DNA from: Nocardioides oceani
Lineage (GTDB): Bacteria; Actinomycetota; Actinomycetes; Propionibacteriales; Nocardioidaceae
DNA length: 64,000 nt
NCBI RefSeq assembly: GCF_030412965.1
Contig: NZ_JAUHJQ010000011.1
Coordinates: 46,671-110,670, forward strand
Direction: 5' to 3'
Shown one piece after another: positions 15,499 through 23,549 of the stretch. The notes beneath the pieces were generated by a model. The model saw only the letters and a list, made by a program, of their open reading frames with translations. It ran no database searches and was not told where the DNA came from. Positions within the stretch are counted from its first letter, which is position 1, and each line of letters opens with the position of its first letter. The position numbers and the translations under genes are program-made.

Positions 15499-17003
15499 CA
15501 GGCGTCTCCGCTCCGGGTCAGGCTCATCCCGACGGGGATGGTCGAGGCGGCGAAGCCGACGTCCTGGGCGAGGTCGAGTCGCAGCGGCGCGAACCCGGCG
15601 CGACGGATCGAGGCGTCCAGGCGGCGGCCGAACTCGGTGATTCGCAGCGTCTTGGGAACCGTGACGGTGCAGACCGCGTAAGGCCGGACCAGCGCGTTGC
15701 CGCGGGCAAGCTTGGCGTCCAGGCCGCGGGCCTTGTGGGCCTCGTCCCGCTGCTTGGCACGGGTCTTGCGGCCGAGCTTCTCGTTCATGCCCTCGGCCAG
15801 GTCCGCGGCCCACTCGGCGTTGCCGGACTGCCGGTCGGCCTTGGACTGGGACACGATCGGGAAGGCGACGACGAACGAGCGCCGCTCCCCCGACTCGCTG
15901 GGGGTGAGGATCGGCGCGAGTGCGCCCATCGCGACGCCGCGGGTCGGGAGCTTGATGGTGGCGCTGATCGAGTTCCACGCGTCGTGGCTGTAGTGCCGCA
16001 CTGTCGCGTCGGCGCCCGAGGGGCCAGCCAGCGCCCAGGGCACGTCGGCGTTCACGTTCGGGTCCTTCTCCCGCATGGCGAGGGCCTCGACGATGCTGGC
16101 GCGGTCGCCGGGGGCGAACCCGGTCCGGGACGCCAGGGCGAGTTCCGGTGAGGTGAGCCAGCGGACCGACGTCATGCCCATCGGGCCGCGGAGCTGGGCC
16201 TCGATCTCGGCCATGAGCAGGTAGAGCTCGCGGCATCGGCCCTCGAACCCGCCACCGGACTCCTTGGCCGACCGGGCGATCCGGGTCTCCGGGACGACGA
16301 TCGTGACAAACTGCTCGGTGCGCACCGACGCCTGAGTGAGGCCCACCGCCAGGTCGCTGTTGACGACCTCGGACAGCTCCGGCGCGTTGCCGCGGCGGTG
16401 CTTGGTGACCCACAGCTCGCGCTCGGCACCGTCCTCGGGGACGGTGCGGACCATGAACAGGATCTCGTCGATCTTCTCGGTGCAGCCGGCGACATCAAGC
16501 AGCCCGGCCAGCGCCTCGCCGTAACGGCTGCGCTCCTCGGTGTCCAACATGGCGATGCCGGGGTGGACGACCGCGGCGGTGACCGCCCAGGTCTTCGTGG
16601 CGTCATCGTGGATCACACCGACGCGCTGCAGCTGCGAGCCGTGCGGCGGGCCGTCGTGGATCTTGATGCCCTGCAGCACCCCGGGCAGGTCGGGGGTGCC
16701 GAGGTCCTCAGCGCGACCCTGGGCCGCCTTGGCGCGGAAGGAGGTCCAGCCGAGCAGCCCGCCGACGGCGTACATGCTCGAGGCGAACACCCAGCCGGTG
16801 GCCGAGCGGCCCCGGACCGGGATCACGGTGATGCCCAGCAGGAACAGCCAAACCAGCGCGAACAGGAACGCGGAAAACCACGCTCCGCGGCTGATCGCCC
16901 AGAACGCCGGCAGGCTGGCCAGCGCCAGGAACATCAGCTGGCCTCCGGAGAGGCCGAAGAACCAGCCGATGCGGTCGCGCTGGTAGTCGGCGTAGATGCT
17001 CAT
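15498..17003 (-). CDS. SCO6880-family conjugal transfer protein (PrgI-domain membrane protein)
   Basis: 501 residues. Two to three membrane helices lie near the N-terminus (about 21-40, 43-62 and 72-88), followed by a large soluble domain, matching the SCO6880-family proteins that pair with VirB4-like ATPases in actinobacterial conjugation. It probably tethers the ATPase to the membrane channel. The ATG is at 17003 and its stop overlaps the ATPase start. Flanking genes on the same strand belong to the same transfer machine. Confidence 0.85.
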   Translation of the reverse strand: MSIYADYQRDRIGWFFGLSGGQLMFLALASLPAFWAISRGAWFSAFLFALVWLFLLGITVIPVRGRSATGWVFASSMYAVGGLLGWTSFRAKAAQGRAEDLGTPDLPGVLQGIKIHDGPPHGSQLQRVGVIHDDATKTWAVTAAVVHPGIAMLDTEERSRYGEALAGLLDVAGCTEKIDEILFMVRTVPEDGAERELWVTKHRRGNAPELSEVVNSDLAVGLTQASVRTEQFVTIVVPETRIARSAKESGGGFEGRCRELYLLMAEIEAQLRGPMGMTSVRWLTSPELALASRTGFAPGDRASIVEALAMREKDPNVNADVPWALAGPSGADATVRHYSHDAWNSISATIKLPTRGVAMGALAPILTPSESGERRSFVVAFPIVSQSKADRQSGNAEWAADLAEGMNEKLGRKTRAKQRDEAHKARGLDAKLARGNALVRPYAVCTVTVPKTLRITEFGRRLDASIRRAGFAPLRLDLAQDVGFAASTIPVGMSLTRSGDA

Positions 17004-17068
17004 CGTCGGCTTCCTTCCGGGTCAGTAGAGGTCGATCGGGGTTGGGGGCAGGTGGTGGGGCGCATCGG

Positions 17069-19063
17069 CTACACCGCCACCGGTGGGAACCCGCCGGCGG
17101 CCGCACCAGCCCCGCCGGCACCTCCGGCTGCTCCCCCGCCACCGGCGGCGGGAGTCTTGGGCGTAGCTGCGGCTCCTCCGGAACCGCTCTGGCCGCCACC
17201 CGAGCCGCCGCCCGGTGCGCCACCGGTGGGCAGCGTCGGTGGAGTCGGCGGTGCCGGCGGCATGGGCGGGTTCGGCGGCGGGTCGTCGTCGCCGTTGTTC
17301 TGGGAGCCGGGGTGCGTGCCGCTGCTCTGGTCGCCGGACTGGCCACCCGAGTGGCCACCGGACTGTCGGCCACCCATGCCGCTGAAGTCGGGGCCGTAGG
17401 TGCTCTGCCCGACGCCGGCCTGGTTGGTCTCGTCCGACATCAGGGAGGTGGCCTTGGCGCCGGCGGAGTTGATCCAGCCCATGCCGGTCGACAGCGCCTG
17501 CCCGACCGGGCCGAAGCTGCCGAGGACGCCCTGGGTGGACTTGTTGAACCGGTCGCCGGTCGAGGCCTCGGCGCTCTGCTCACCCGAGGAGCGGCCGTTG
17601 CCGTCGGTGGTCGACGCGGCCGTGGAGCCGCCGCCGGCACCGCCGCCGCTGAGCAGGCCCTGGAGGCCGCCCTGAATGGCCATGCCCTGCCGGAACGAGG
17701 CCCCGCTGGGGGTGCCGGGGTCGACGAAGGCCAGGAGCTTGAACAGGGCCAGCGGCGCGACGACGCTGATCAGGATCGTCATCACCGCGGGCAGTGCGGT
17801 GCCGAACGCCTTGGCGGTGTCGTCGGCGAGGTGGGCGGCGACGCCGTTGGCGAACTGAACGCCGATGCCCAGCACCATCACCATCAGCACGGGGGTGAAC
17901 GCCGCGGCGTGGAACCACCGCAGGCTCTTCCAGAACCAGGAGCGGGTGAAGTCGGAGACCAGCCCGGCCGCTGAGAGCGGGCCGGTGGCGGTCAGCACGA
18001 GCAGCGACGCCGCGCGGGCGAGGTAGACCAGGACGTGCCCGATCGCGGCCAGCCACAAGAAGATGCCGAGGAAGGCGAGCGCGGTGGCCACGCCGGCGTC
18101 GGTGATGTCGTCGATACCGAGGCCGCCCAGGGGGTCCCAGTCGGGCCAGATCTGCACCTTGAGCAGCGACTTCATCAGCGCCTTGGTGATGGCGCCGCAC
18201 GCGGCGACGATCATCACGCAGTAGCCGAACCAGCAGGCGCAGACCAAGACGAACTGGCCGGCGCCGATGAATGCCCGGGCGAGCCCCTTGCCTTCGCGTT
18301 TGAAGGCCGCGGCACCGAGCTGGATCATCGCCAAGATGACCACCAGGGCGAGCGCGAGCCAGAGGGTGAAGGCGTAGACGTCCTTGCCGGGTCCGTCGGC
18401 GCGCAGGTCGGGGGTCAAGAACAGCTCGCTGAACGTGAGCACGATGCGCAGCACGAACAGGCCGGAGTTCCAGACCGCGAGCATGGCCGCGGTCCAGGCG
18501 TCGGCCGCAGCCTTGGCGATGACGTCGCCGATGGCCTCGAACGGGTTGGGGATGTCGCCGAGGCCCGGAATGCCGCCGCCGAACAGGTCGCCGACGTTCG
18601 GGAGGCCGGGGATCCCGGGCAGGCCGGGGACGCCCGGCAGGCCCGGGAGCCCGGGGAGTCCGCCGTCGCAGATCGCGTCGAGGATGCCGCAGCCGTCGGG
18701 GAGCAGTCCGGCGGCCCCGTCGAGGACGTCTCCGGCGCCGTTGATCAGGTTGCCGGCTCCGTCCTTGACGCCGCCGGCGGCGTCTTTGCCGCAGTCGATC
18801 GGGTCCTTGGCGCAGTCGACGGCGTCGCCGCCGAGGTCGCACAGCGCGTCGGGGCCGGGGCAGCCCATCTTGACGTTGCGGGCCGGCAGTTGGCCGGCGG
18901 TTTCGACCGTGGCGACGTGCGCCGTGGCGGTCGGCGGCTCGGCCGCGGCCGCGGCGGGCGGCTGGATCGCCATGGCCGCCCCGAGGAGCGTGGTGCTGAC
19001 CAGGACCGCCAGGGCGCCGATGCCCAGCCGGGTCACCCGGCGGAAGAGGTCGCCGGCGGTCAC
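17069..19063 (-). CDS. TrbL-like polytopic conjugation membrane protein
   Basis: 664 residues. A signal-like helix (about 12-32) is followed by a Cys-containing region and a collagen-like Gly-Leu-Pro repeat (about 133-160). Six or so membrane helices occupy the middle (about 195-470). The C-terminal 200 residues are Gly, Pro and Ser-rich and disordered. This layout is typical of TrbL/VirB6-type channel proteins in Gram-positive ICEs. The start overlaps the preceding gene (ATGA). Confidence 0.8.
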   Translation of the reverse strand: MTAGDLFRRVTRLGIGALAVLVSTTLLGAAMAIQPPAAAAAEPPTATAHVATVETAGQLPARNVKMGCPGPDALCDLGGDAVDCAKDPIDCGKDAAGGVKDGAGNLINGAGDVLDGAAGLLPDGCGILDAICDGGLPGLPGLPGVPGLPGIPGLPNVGDLFGGGIPGLGDIPNPFEAIGDVIAKAAADAWTAAMLAVWNSGLFVLRIVLTFSELFLTPDLRADGPGKDVYAFTLWLALALVVILAMIQLGAAAFKREGKGLARAFIGAGQFVLVCACWFGYCVMIVAACGAITKALMKSLLKVQIWPDWDPLGGLGIDDITDAGVATALAFLGIFLWLAAIGHVLVYLARAASLLVLTATGPLSAAGLVSDFTRSWFWKSLRWFHAAAFTPVLMVMVLGIGVQFANGVAAHLADDTAKAFGTALPAVMTILISVVAPLALFKLLAFVDPGTPSGASFRQGMAIQGGLQGLLSGGGAGGGSTAASTTDGNGRSSGEQSAEASTGDRFNKSTQGVLGSFGPVGQALSTGMGWINSAGAKATSLMSDETNQAGVGQSTYGPDFSGMGGRQSGGHSGGQSGDQSSGTHPGSQNNGDDDPPPNPPMPPAPPTPPTLPTGGAPGGGSGGGQSGSGGAAATPKTPAAGGGGAAGGAGGAGAAAGGFPPVAV

Positions 19064-19857
19064 TGGGGGGCTCCGTTGATCGGGATCCAGCCGGCCTGCT
19101 TGTACGCACGTGTGCCGGGCGCGACCGCCTTGGGCTGGCCGGTGGAGACCAGGTGCTCGATGTCCTCATCGCTGCCCTGGACCAGGCGCCAGTCGCCCAC
19201 GCCGTCGACCTCGAGCCACCGCATCAGCTGGGTGCCGGCGTAGAGGCCGTCGCTGACCTTGCCGTTGGCGGTGGTGAGGGTGACGTAGCTGAGCAGGTTC
19301 ACCGCGTAGTAGCCGGTGTCGAGCTCCTCGAGGGTGTAGGCGATCGGCGTCACGGCGTACGACGCGGGCGGGGGGACGTCACCCTCCTTCGGGACGCCGG
19401 CCTGCTGGCGGCGCAGTGCGACGGCGTCGCGGGCGCGCTGCTCGAAGACGGCCTTGTCCTCGGGGTTGGCGTACAGGCCGGCGACGGCGGCGGCCTGGTC
19501 GTAGTCGAACCCGACCTGCGCCTTGGCGACCTCGACCTGCAGTGCGACCGCGCCCAGGTCGGTCTGCTGGAACCGGGTCGGGTAGCCGTCGACCTGGCCG
19601 GCTCCGGTCGGGATCACCACGCCGTCCGCGGGGGCGGTCTCCGGGGCGACCAGGTCGACCGAGACGTTCTGCCCCTGCTGCCCGGTCTGGCTCGAGGAGT
19701 CGCCGCTGGTCTTGTCGGTGTCGTCGTCGTCATCGGCCCGGCCGCGCGCTCCGAGCCAGACGGCGGTCGCCACCAGTGCGGCGATCACCACCAGGACGCC
19801 CACGCGCAGCAGAGTGGTGCGGGACTCCCCCATCGAGTCGTTCATGCGGTTGCTCAT
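19060..19857 (-). CDS. Conjugation membrane protein with one N-terminal helix (VirB8/TcpC-like)
   Basis: 265 residues. A short cytoplasmic N-terminus and one helix (about 16-36) are followed by an Asp-rich linker and an extracytoplasmic domain (about 90-255). Single-pass proteins with this size and operon place in Gram-positive conjugation systems adopt the NTF2-like fold of VirB8/TcpC; that fold cannot be verified by eye. The stop overlaps the TrbL-like start. The paired gene upstream has the same topology. Confidence 0.65.
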   Translation of the reverse strand: MSNRMNDSMGESRTTLLRVGVLVVIAALVATAVWLGARGRADDDDDTDKTSGDSSSQTGQQGQNVSVDLVAPETAPADGVVIPTGAGQVDGYPTRFQQTDLGAVALQVEVAKAQVGFDYDQAAAVAGLYANPEDKAVFEQRARDAVALRRQQAGVPKEGDVPPPASYAVTPIAYTLEELDTGYYAVNLLSYVTLTTANGKVSDGLYAGTQLMRWLEVDGVGDWRLVQGSDEDIEHLVSTGQPKAVAPGTRAYKQAGWIPINGAPQ

Positions 19858-19858
19858 C

Positions 19859-20749
19859 TCAGTGCTCCCCTTCGTGGTGTCCGTGGTCGCCGTGGTCGCC
19901 GGGGTTGATGGGTTCGGTGTGGTCGGTGGACCAGGTGCGCCAGCCGGCCTCGTGTGCCAGCTGGGTTCCGGGCCAGGTCGCTGGCGCGGGTGCCGGCGGG
20001 GCGCCGGGGGCGACCATCCAGCGGCCGCCGACCCACTGCATGCGCTCGCAGTGCGCGAAGGCGATCTGGCCTTCGGACTTGTAGGTGGCGCTGACCTTCA
20101 TCAGCACGCAGACCGTGGCCCAGTCGGGGCCGTCGGTGCCCTTGACGAGCGCGGCGGCCGGCTCCAGCGACACCGAGGCGCTGGGGTCCTTGACCTCGCC
20201 CATCCCGGTGCTGGAGAGGAACGCGCGGACGCTGGCGGTGATCCACCAGTCCTCCGCCCGGACCCCGCCGGGCAGCGCCCAGGCGTTGTAGACCTCCTCG
20301 GCGGTGCTCAGGCTCATCGACTGCAGCACCGCGAGGTCGATCTGGGCCAGCTGGCCGATCGCGCCCTCCGGGGTCTGCGGGAACCCGGTCATCACGAACG
20401 CGGGTCCGTTGACGCCCGTCCCGGTCGGGATCTTGATCTCCGGGGCCTTGGCGCTGGTGGTCTCGGCCGGGAAGGCCGCACTCTCGGGCACGGTCAGCAT
20501 CGGCTCGGCCGCGATCTCGTCGCGATGCGCGGCACCTCGGGCCACCGTCGAGCGCTCGGTCTCGCCGGTGGCCACGCCGGTGTTCGCGCTGGCCTCGCCA
20601 CCGATACCGGAGACCGCCAGGTAGACCGCATACACGAGGCCGCCGAGCAGGAGCGCAGCCACGGCGACGGCGGCGGCAAGGATGCCGAGCAACCGGCGCC
20701 GGCTCCACTCGCTGGTGCCTTCTGCCTTCTTCGTGGCTGCGCGCCGCAT
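19859..20749 (-). CDS. Conjugation membrane protein, single helix, second VirB8/TcpC-like candidate
   Basis: 296 residues from ATG 20749. Lys/Arg-rich cytoplasmic start, one helix (about 22-45), then a soluble extracytoplasmic domain with WALPGGVRAEDWWI and a His-rich tail (HGDHGHHEGEH). Topology and neighbours point to a channel subunit of the transfer machinery. Actinobacterial systems often encode two such proteins in a row, and the next gene is the second. The ATG overlaps the previous stop. Confidence 0.65.
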   Translation of the reverse strand: MRRAATKKAEGTSEWSRRRLLGILAAAVAVAALLLGGLVYAVYLAVSGIGGEASANTGVATGETERSTVARGAAHRDEIAAEPMLTVPESAAFPAETTSAKAPEIKIPTGTGVNGPAFVMTGFPQTPEGAIGQLAQIDLAVLQSMSLSTAEEVYNAWALPGGVRAEDWWITASVRAFLSSTGMGEVKDPSASVSLEPAAALVKGTDGPDWATVCVLMKVSATYKSEGQIAFAHCERMQWVGGRWMVAPGAPPAPAPATWPGTQLAHEAGWRTWSTDHTEPINPGDHGDHGHHEGEH

Positions 20750-21042
20750 CAGATGCAGCCCCTGCCGAGGATCCCGTTGAGCATCCCGGGCAGCACCAGG
20801 TAGGCGATCGCGCAGGCGAACACGACCACCACCGAGATCACGCCGACCTTGGAGGCGTGCGGCAGGGAGAACACCCGGCCGGCGATGATCGCGCCGATCG
20901 CGATGATGATGCCGAGACCGAACAGGACGATCACGCCCCACAGCACGTAGCTGGTGATCTCGTTGGTGGGGCCGACAGCACCCGGGGGCGCCTTCGGGCA
21001 GACCTGGGCGGCCATCGGGAGGAGTGCGGTCATGACGTCCAT
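20749..21042 (-). CDS. Small two-helix membrane protein of the transfer operon
   Basis: 97 residues; ATG 21042 with AAGGAAG upstream. A short segment with CPKAPPG precedes two membrane helices (about 31-56 and 66-87). Size and position are those of VirB2/TrbC-like small subunits found in conjugation operons, but the sequence itself is not diagnostic. The stop overlaps the next gene. Confidence 0.6.
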   Translation of the reverse strand: MDVMTALLPMAAQVCPKAPPGAVGPTNEITSYVLWGVIVLFGLGIIIAIGAIIAGRVFSLPHASKVGVISVVVVFACAIAYLVLPGMLNGILGRGCI

Positions 21043-21080
21043 GGGTGGACTTCCTTTCTGGGGTTGCTGACCCGGGCGGG

Positions 21081-21929
21081 TCAGGCGCTTTCGCTGGTGT
21101 CGGTGGACAGGTGTTGGGGCTCGAGCAGCTGACGTGCTGCCGAGATCAGGGGGGCCGGGACGGGCCGGGAGTCCAGGCCATTGACCGCGAGGTCGCGGTC
21201 CTCGGGGATCTCCACGCACCGGTCCGCGTCCAGGACGCGACGTACTGCGGGGCCGCCGGCGTGCTCGAGGCCGCGGGGCCACTTCTTGCGGCGCGGGCCG
21301 CGGACGGCGAGGGCGATCTGCTCGGGCTGCCAGTGGCCGGCGAGGAGGTCCATGACGACACCGGCGCGGCGCATCCCGGGGACGGTGGCGGTGGTGACCA
21401 GGACGACCTGGTCGGCGGCGCGGACGGCCTCGGCGAGCCAGCAGTCGGTGGCCAGCAGCTGGCCGGCCTCCCAGCCGATGTCGAGGATCGTCAGCTGGGT
21501 CTCGTTCTCAGCGTCGGTGGGCAGCGGGACCTCGTCGACGCCGGCGAGGACCTCGCTGGCGCGCTCGAGCAGGACGTGGTCGCGCTTGCCCTGACGCCAG
21601 TCGGTCGGGTGCAGGCCGAGCTCGGCGGTGCTCGCCGCGGCGAGGCCGGAGGCGGTGACCGAGCAGCACTCGATGACGCGGACCGGTGCGGCTGCAGCGA
21701 GGCCGGTGGCCAGGGCGACGGTGCTCGTGCCGACCGAGCCTGCGGACCCGATCACGGCGATGGTGTGCTCGCCGTCGGCCGGGGTCCAGTCGTCCTCGGC
21801 GGCGGTGCCGCGGCCGCGGGGGCCCTTGCCGGCGCCGGGGCCGGTTCGGAACTCGCCGGCGTTCACGGCGTGCCAGGCGCGCTTGAGCTCGTCGACGCCG
21901 ACCGGGCGGCTCGAGGTCTGGGTGCTCAC
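21081..21929 (-). CDS. ParA/MinD-like P-loop protein with lysine-free Walker A
   Basis: 282 residues. The nucleotide-binding fold is recognisable: a strand leads into GSAGSVGTST (about 61-70), which lacks the usual Lys, then LTILDIGWEAG as the Walker B strand and VVLVTTATV. The missing Lys suggests altered ATP use, as also seen in the TadZ-like protein at 37100-37936. It sits just upstream of the transfer operon, possibly placing the machine in the cell. GTG start overlaps the previous stop. Confidence 0.6.
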   Translation of the reverse strand: MSTQTSSRPVGVDELKRAWHAVNAGEFRTGPGAGKGPRGRGTAAEDDWTPADGEHTIAVIGSAGSVGTSTVALATGLAAAAPVRVIECCSVTASGLAAASTAELGLHPTDWRQGKRDHVLLERASEVLAGVDEVPLPTDAENETQLTILDIGWEAGQLLATDCWLAEAVRAADQVVLVTTATVPGMRRAGVVMDLLAGHWQPEQIALAVRGPRRKKWPRGLEHAGGPAVRRVLDADRCVEIPEDRDLAVNGLDSRPVPAPLISAARQLLEPQHLSTDTSESA

Positions 21930-22216
21930 TGGGCCTCCCCGATGGTGCCGCGGCGGAACTCGAGTGCGGCGCGGACCTCGGCCGGGGTCAGGGTCGCCAG
22001 CTGAGCCTTGGCGGCCTGGACGTCGTGCAGCTGGGCGACGCAGCCGGTCAGCTGCTCGATCGCCTCGGTCTCGCGCCCGGCGATCGCGAACAGCTCGGCG
22101 ACCTGCTCCGGCGTCCGGGTCTCGCCGTCGTGGGTGTTCGTCATGGGCTTCACCACCTCCAGTTGCCTATGTGCCGCGGGGCGGCGGAAGCGATCAGGTC
22201 CGGGCCTATTCGTCAT
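21926..22216 (-). CDS. Small hypothetical protein with two good start sites
   Basis: 96 residues from ATG 22216 (preceded by GAGGAGG) or 72 residues from ATG 22144 (preceded by GGAGGTGG); both have good ribosome sites and both products begin Met-Thr-Asn. The shared part is helical (about 40-70 of the long form: EQLTGCVAQLHDVQAAKAQL) and ends EVRAALEFRRGTIGEAQ. I do not recognise the family. The stop overlaps the P-loop gene (GTGA). Confidence 0.6.
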   Translation of the reverse strand: MTNRPGPDRFRRPAAHRQLEVVKPMTNTHDGETRTPEQVAELFAIAGRETEAIEQLTGCVAQLHDVQAAKAQLATLTPAEVRAALEFRRGTIGEAQ

Positions 22217-22262
22217 GGCCGAACCTCCTCGGGGCGGCCGCGGCGAGGGCGCGCACGGTGCG

Positions 22263-23159
22263 CTAGCCGTGGCGACGGACGGTTGCCTCAGAGACCCCGA
22301 TGCGGGGCGCGACCCGGCTGGACACCTCGTTGCTGAGCAGGCCGCCGTACCCGCGCGCCAGACGTCGGGTCTCGACCCGGTCGGCCTCCTCGACCAGGCA
22401 CAGCAGCAGGTACCGGTCCGCGGGGCTAATGACCTCGTGGTCGCACGCCCACGCGAGCAGCTCCAGGAGCTCCTCGGTGGCCGACGGCTCCTCCTGCTCG
22501 GGTCCGGCGTCGGCGAGGATCTCGGGGCGGTGGAACAGGGCGTCGGAGGCCCGCTCGGTCCGCATCTCGGCCGAGTAGCCGGCACCGCCGTCGGCGCTCG
22601 TAATGTCGCCGGCCGAGAAGGACTCGACGAGGGTCGTGTTCGCCCAAGTGCGGTCGGCCCGGGAGACGTAGAAGAAGTCGCCGACCTCGCGGAGCACGCC
22701 GACTCGGGTGTTGATCAAGATGTTGGACGCGACCTTCCGGAGCCGGCGCCACTTGAACGTGCGGACCTCGATCCACAGCTGCGAAGCCACGAGCTCGTCG
22801 ACACGCTCGACCGCCGACCAGGTGCCCGCCATGACTGGCTGGCTGTCGCGGAAGACCTCGCGCGGCGGGAGGGTGCTCAGCCAGCCAGCGAGCCGGCAGG
22901 CGCCGGGCAGCAGGCACTTGGCCAGAGCGGCCGCAGCGGCGATGTTGTCGCCGCCGTCGGGGGCCGCCAGCATGGCCAGCGCCAGGAGGACCTGGTCGGA
23001 GGTTTCGTGGTCCACCGTCGGTAGCCAGGAGCGGAGGTCGTCGAAGTCGTCGACCACATCGAGGCGCGGATCGGCGGCCACCCAGGCCGGCCACTTCTGG
23101 CGGGCTTGGTCGAGCAGTTCGCTGTTGTCGTCGAGGCCGAGCTGGTCGCCCACACTCAT
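22263..23159 (-). CDS. Unknown ICE protein with C-terminal HTH-like segment
   Basis: 298 residues; the ATG at 23159 has AAAGGAG. The N-terminal 200 residues are mixed alpha/beta without a known motif. The C-terminus (about 265-298) reads RLARGYGGLLSNEVSSRVA then GVSEATVRRHG, a plausible DNA-recognition helix. It may be an ICE regulator or replication/transfer accessory. It is divergent from the REase-NACHT gene, and the intergenic region is filled with the GCGTCCCCC block. Function not assigned. Confidence 0.6.
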   Translation of the reverse strand: MSVGDQLGLDDNSELLDQARQKWPAWVAADPRLDVVDDFDDLRSWLPTVDHETSDQVLLALAMLAAPDGGDNIAAAAALAKCLLPGACRLAGWLSTLPPREVFRDSQPVMAGTWSAVERVDELVASQLWIEVRTFKWRRLRKVASNILINTRVGVLREVGDFFYVSRADRTWANTTLVESFSAGDITSADGGAGYSAEMRTERASDALFHRPEILADAGPEQEEPSATEELLELLAWACDHEVISPADRYLLLCLVEEADRVETRRLARGYGGLLSNEVSSRVAPRIGVSEATVRRHG

Positions 23160-23549
23160 CGCGCTCGCTCCTTTCGTCCGTGGCTGTGCACGGCAGAAAG
23201 GTCGCGAGCGGGCGTCCCCGCATCCGTCCCCCCAAACCCCTGATCTCGAGGGGGGACACTGAGGGGGACGCGCGTTTGCGCAGGTCAGAGGCGTCCCCCC
23301 GAAAGTTGAAGAAGTTTCTGGCCAACCCCTTGCGCAGCCCCGATTGTCGAGATGCAGCCAAAGCGAGGCGATCGAACTTTCGCCTCAAGAACACTGGTTC
23401 GGTAGACATTCTGGCCAGTAGGGCCGGTTCACCGGACTTGACCGCTGCCGGATGGCAGCATCGTGGACCCGCTGGAACCTGGCCGATCAGGCGCCTGGAT
23501 GTCGGACGCAGCGGCTAGGTTGCACGAGACCAGAACGGAGTTTGCGTAA
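23160..23549. other. Divergent intergenic region with the shared repeat block
   Basis: 390 bases between a minus-strand unknown gene and the plus-strand NACHT gene. Apart from the block at 23211-23320, no gene is evident; the rest carries an AT-richer stretch around 23335-23420 that could hold a promoter. GGAG at 23537-23540 is the ribosome site of the NACHT gene. Confidence 0.5.
23211..23320. repeat. Shared GCGTCCCCC block, copy B
   Basis: Similar to 4086-4197 over about 110 bases, with the same order of GCGTCCCC, ATCCGTCCCCCC, GGGGGGAC, CGTTTGCGCAGGTCAGA and GCGTCCCCCCGAA words. The CCCCTGATCT left of centre and GCGTTTGCGCAGGTCAGAGG right of centre resemble two halves of a tRNA-type terminator. 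It probably binds protein; possible roles are operator, replication or transfer origin, or recombination site. Confidence 0.6.

Noticed and set aside
13888..15681. A 597-residue plus-strand frame over the VirB4-like gene
   Set aside because: Complementary to a gene with clear Walker motifs; no motif of its own.
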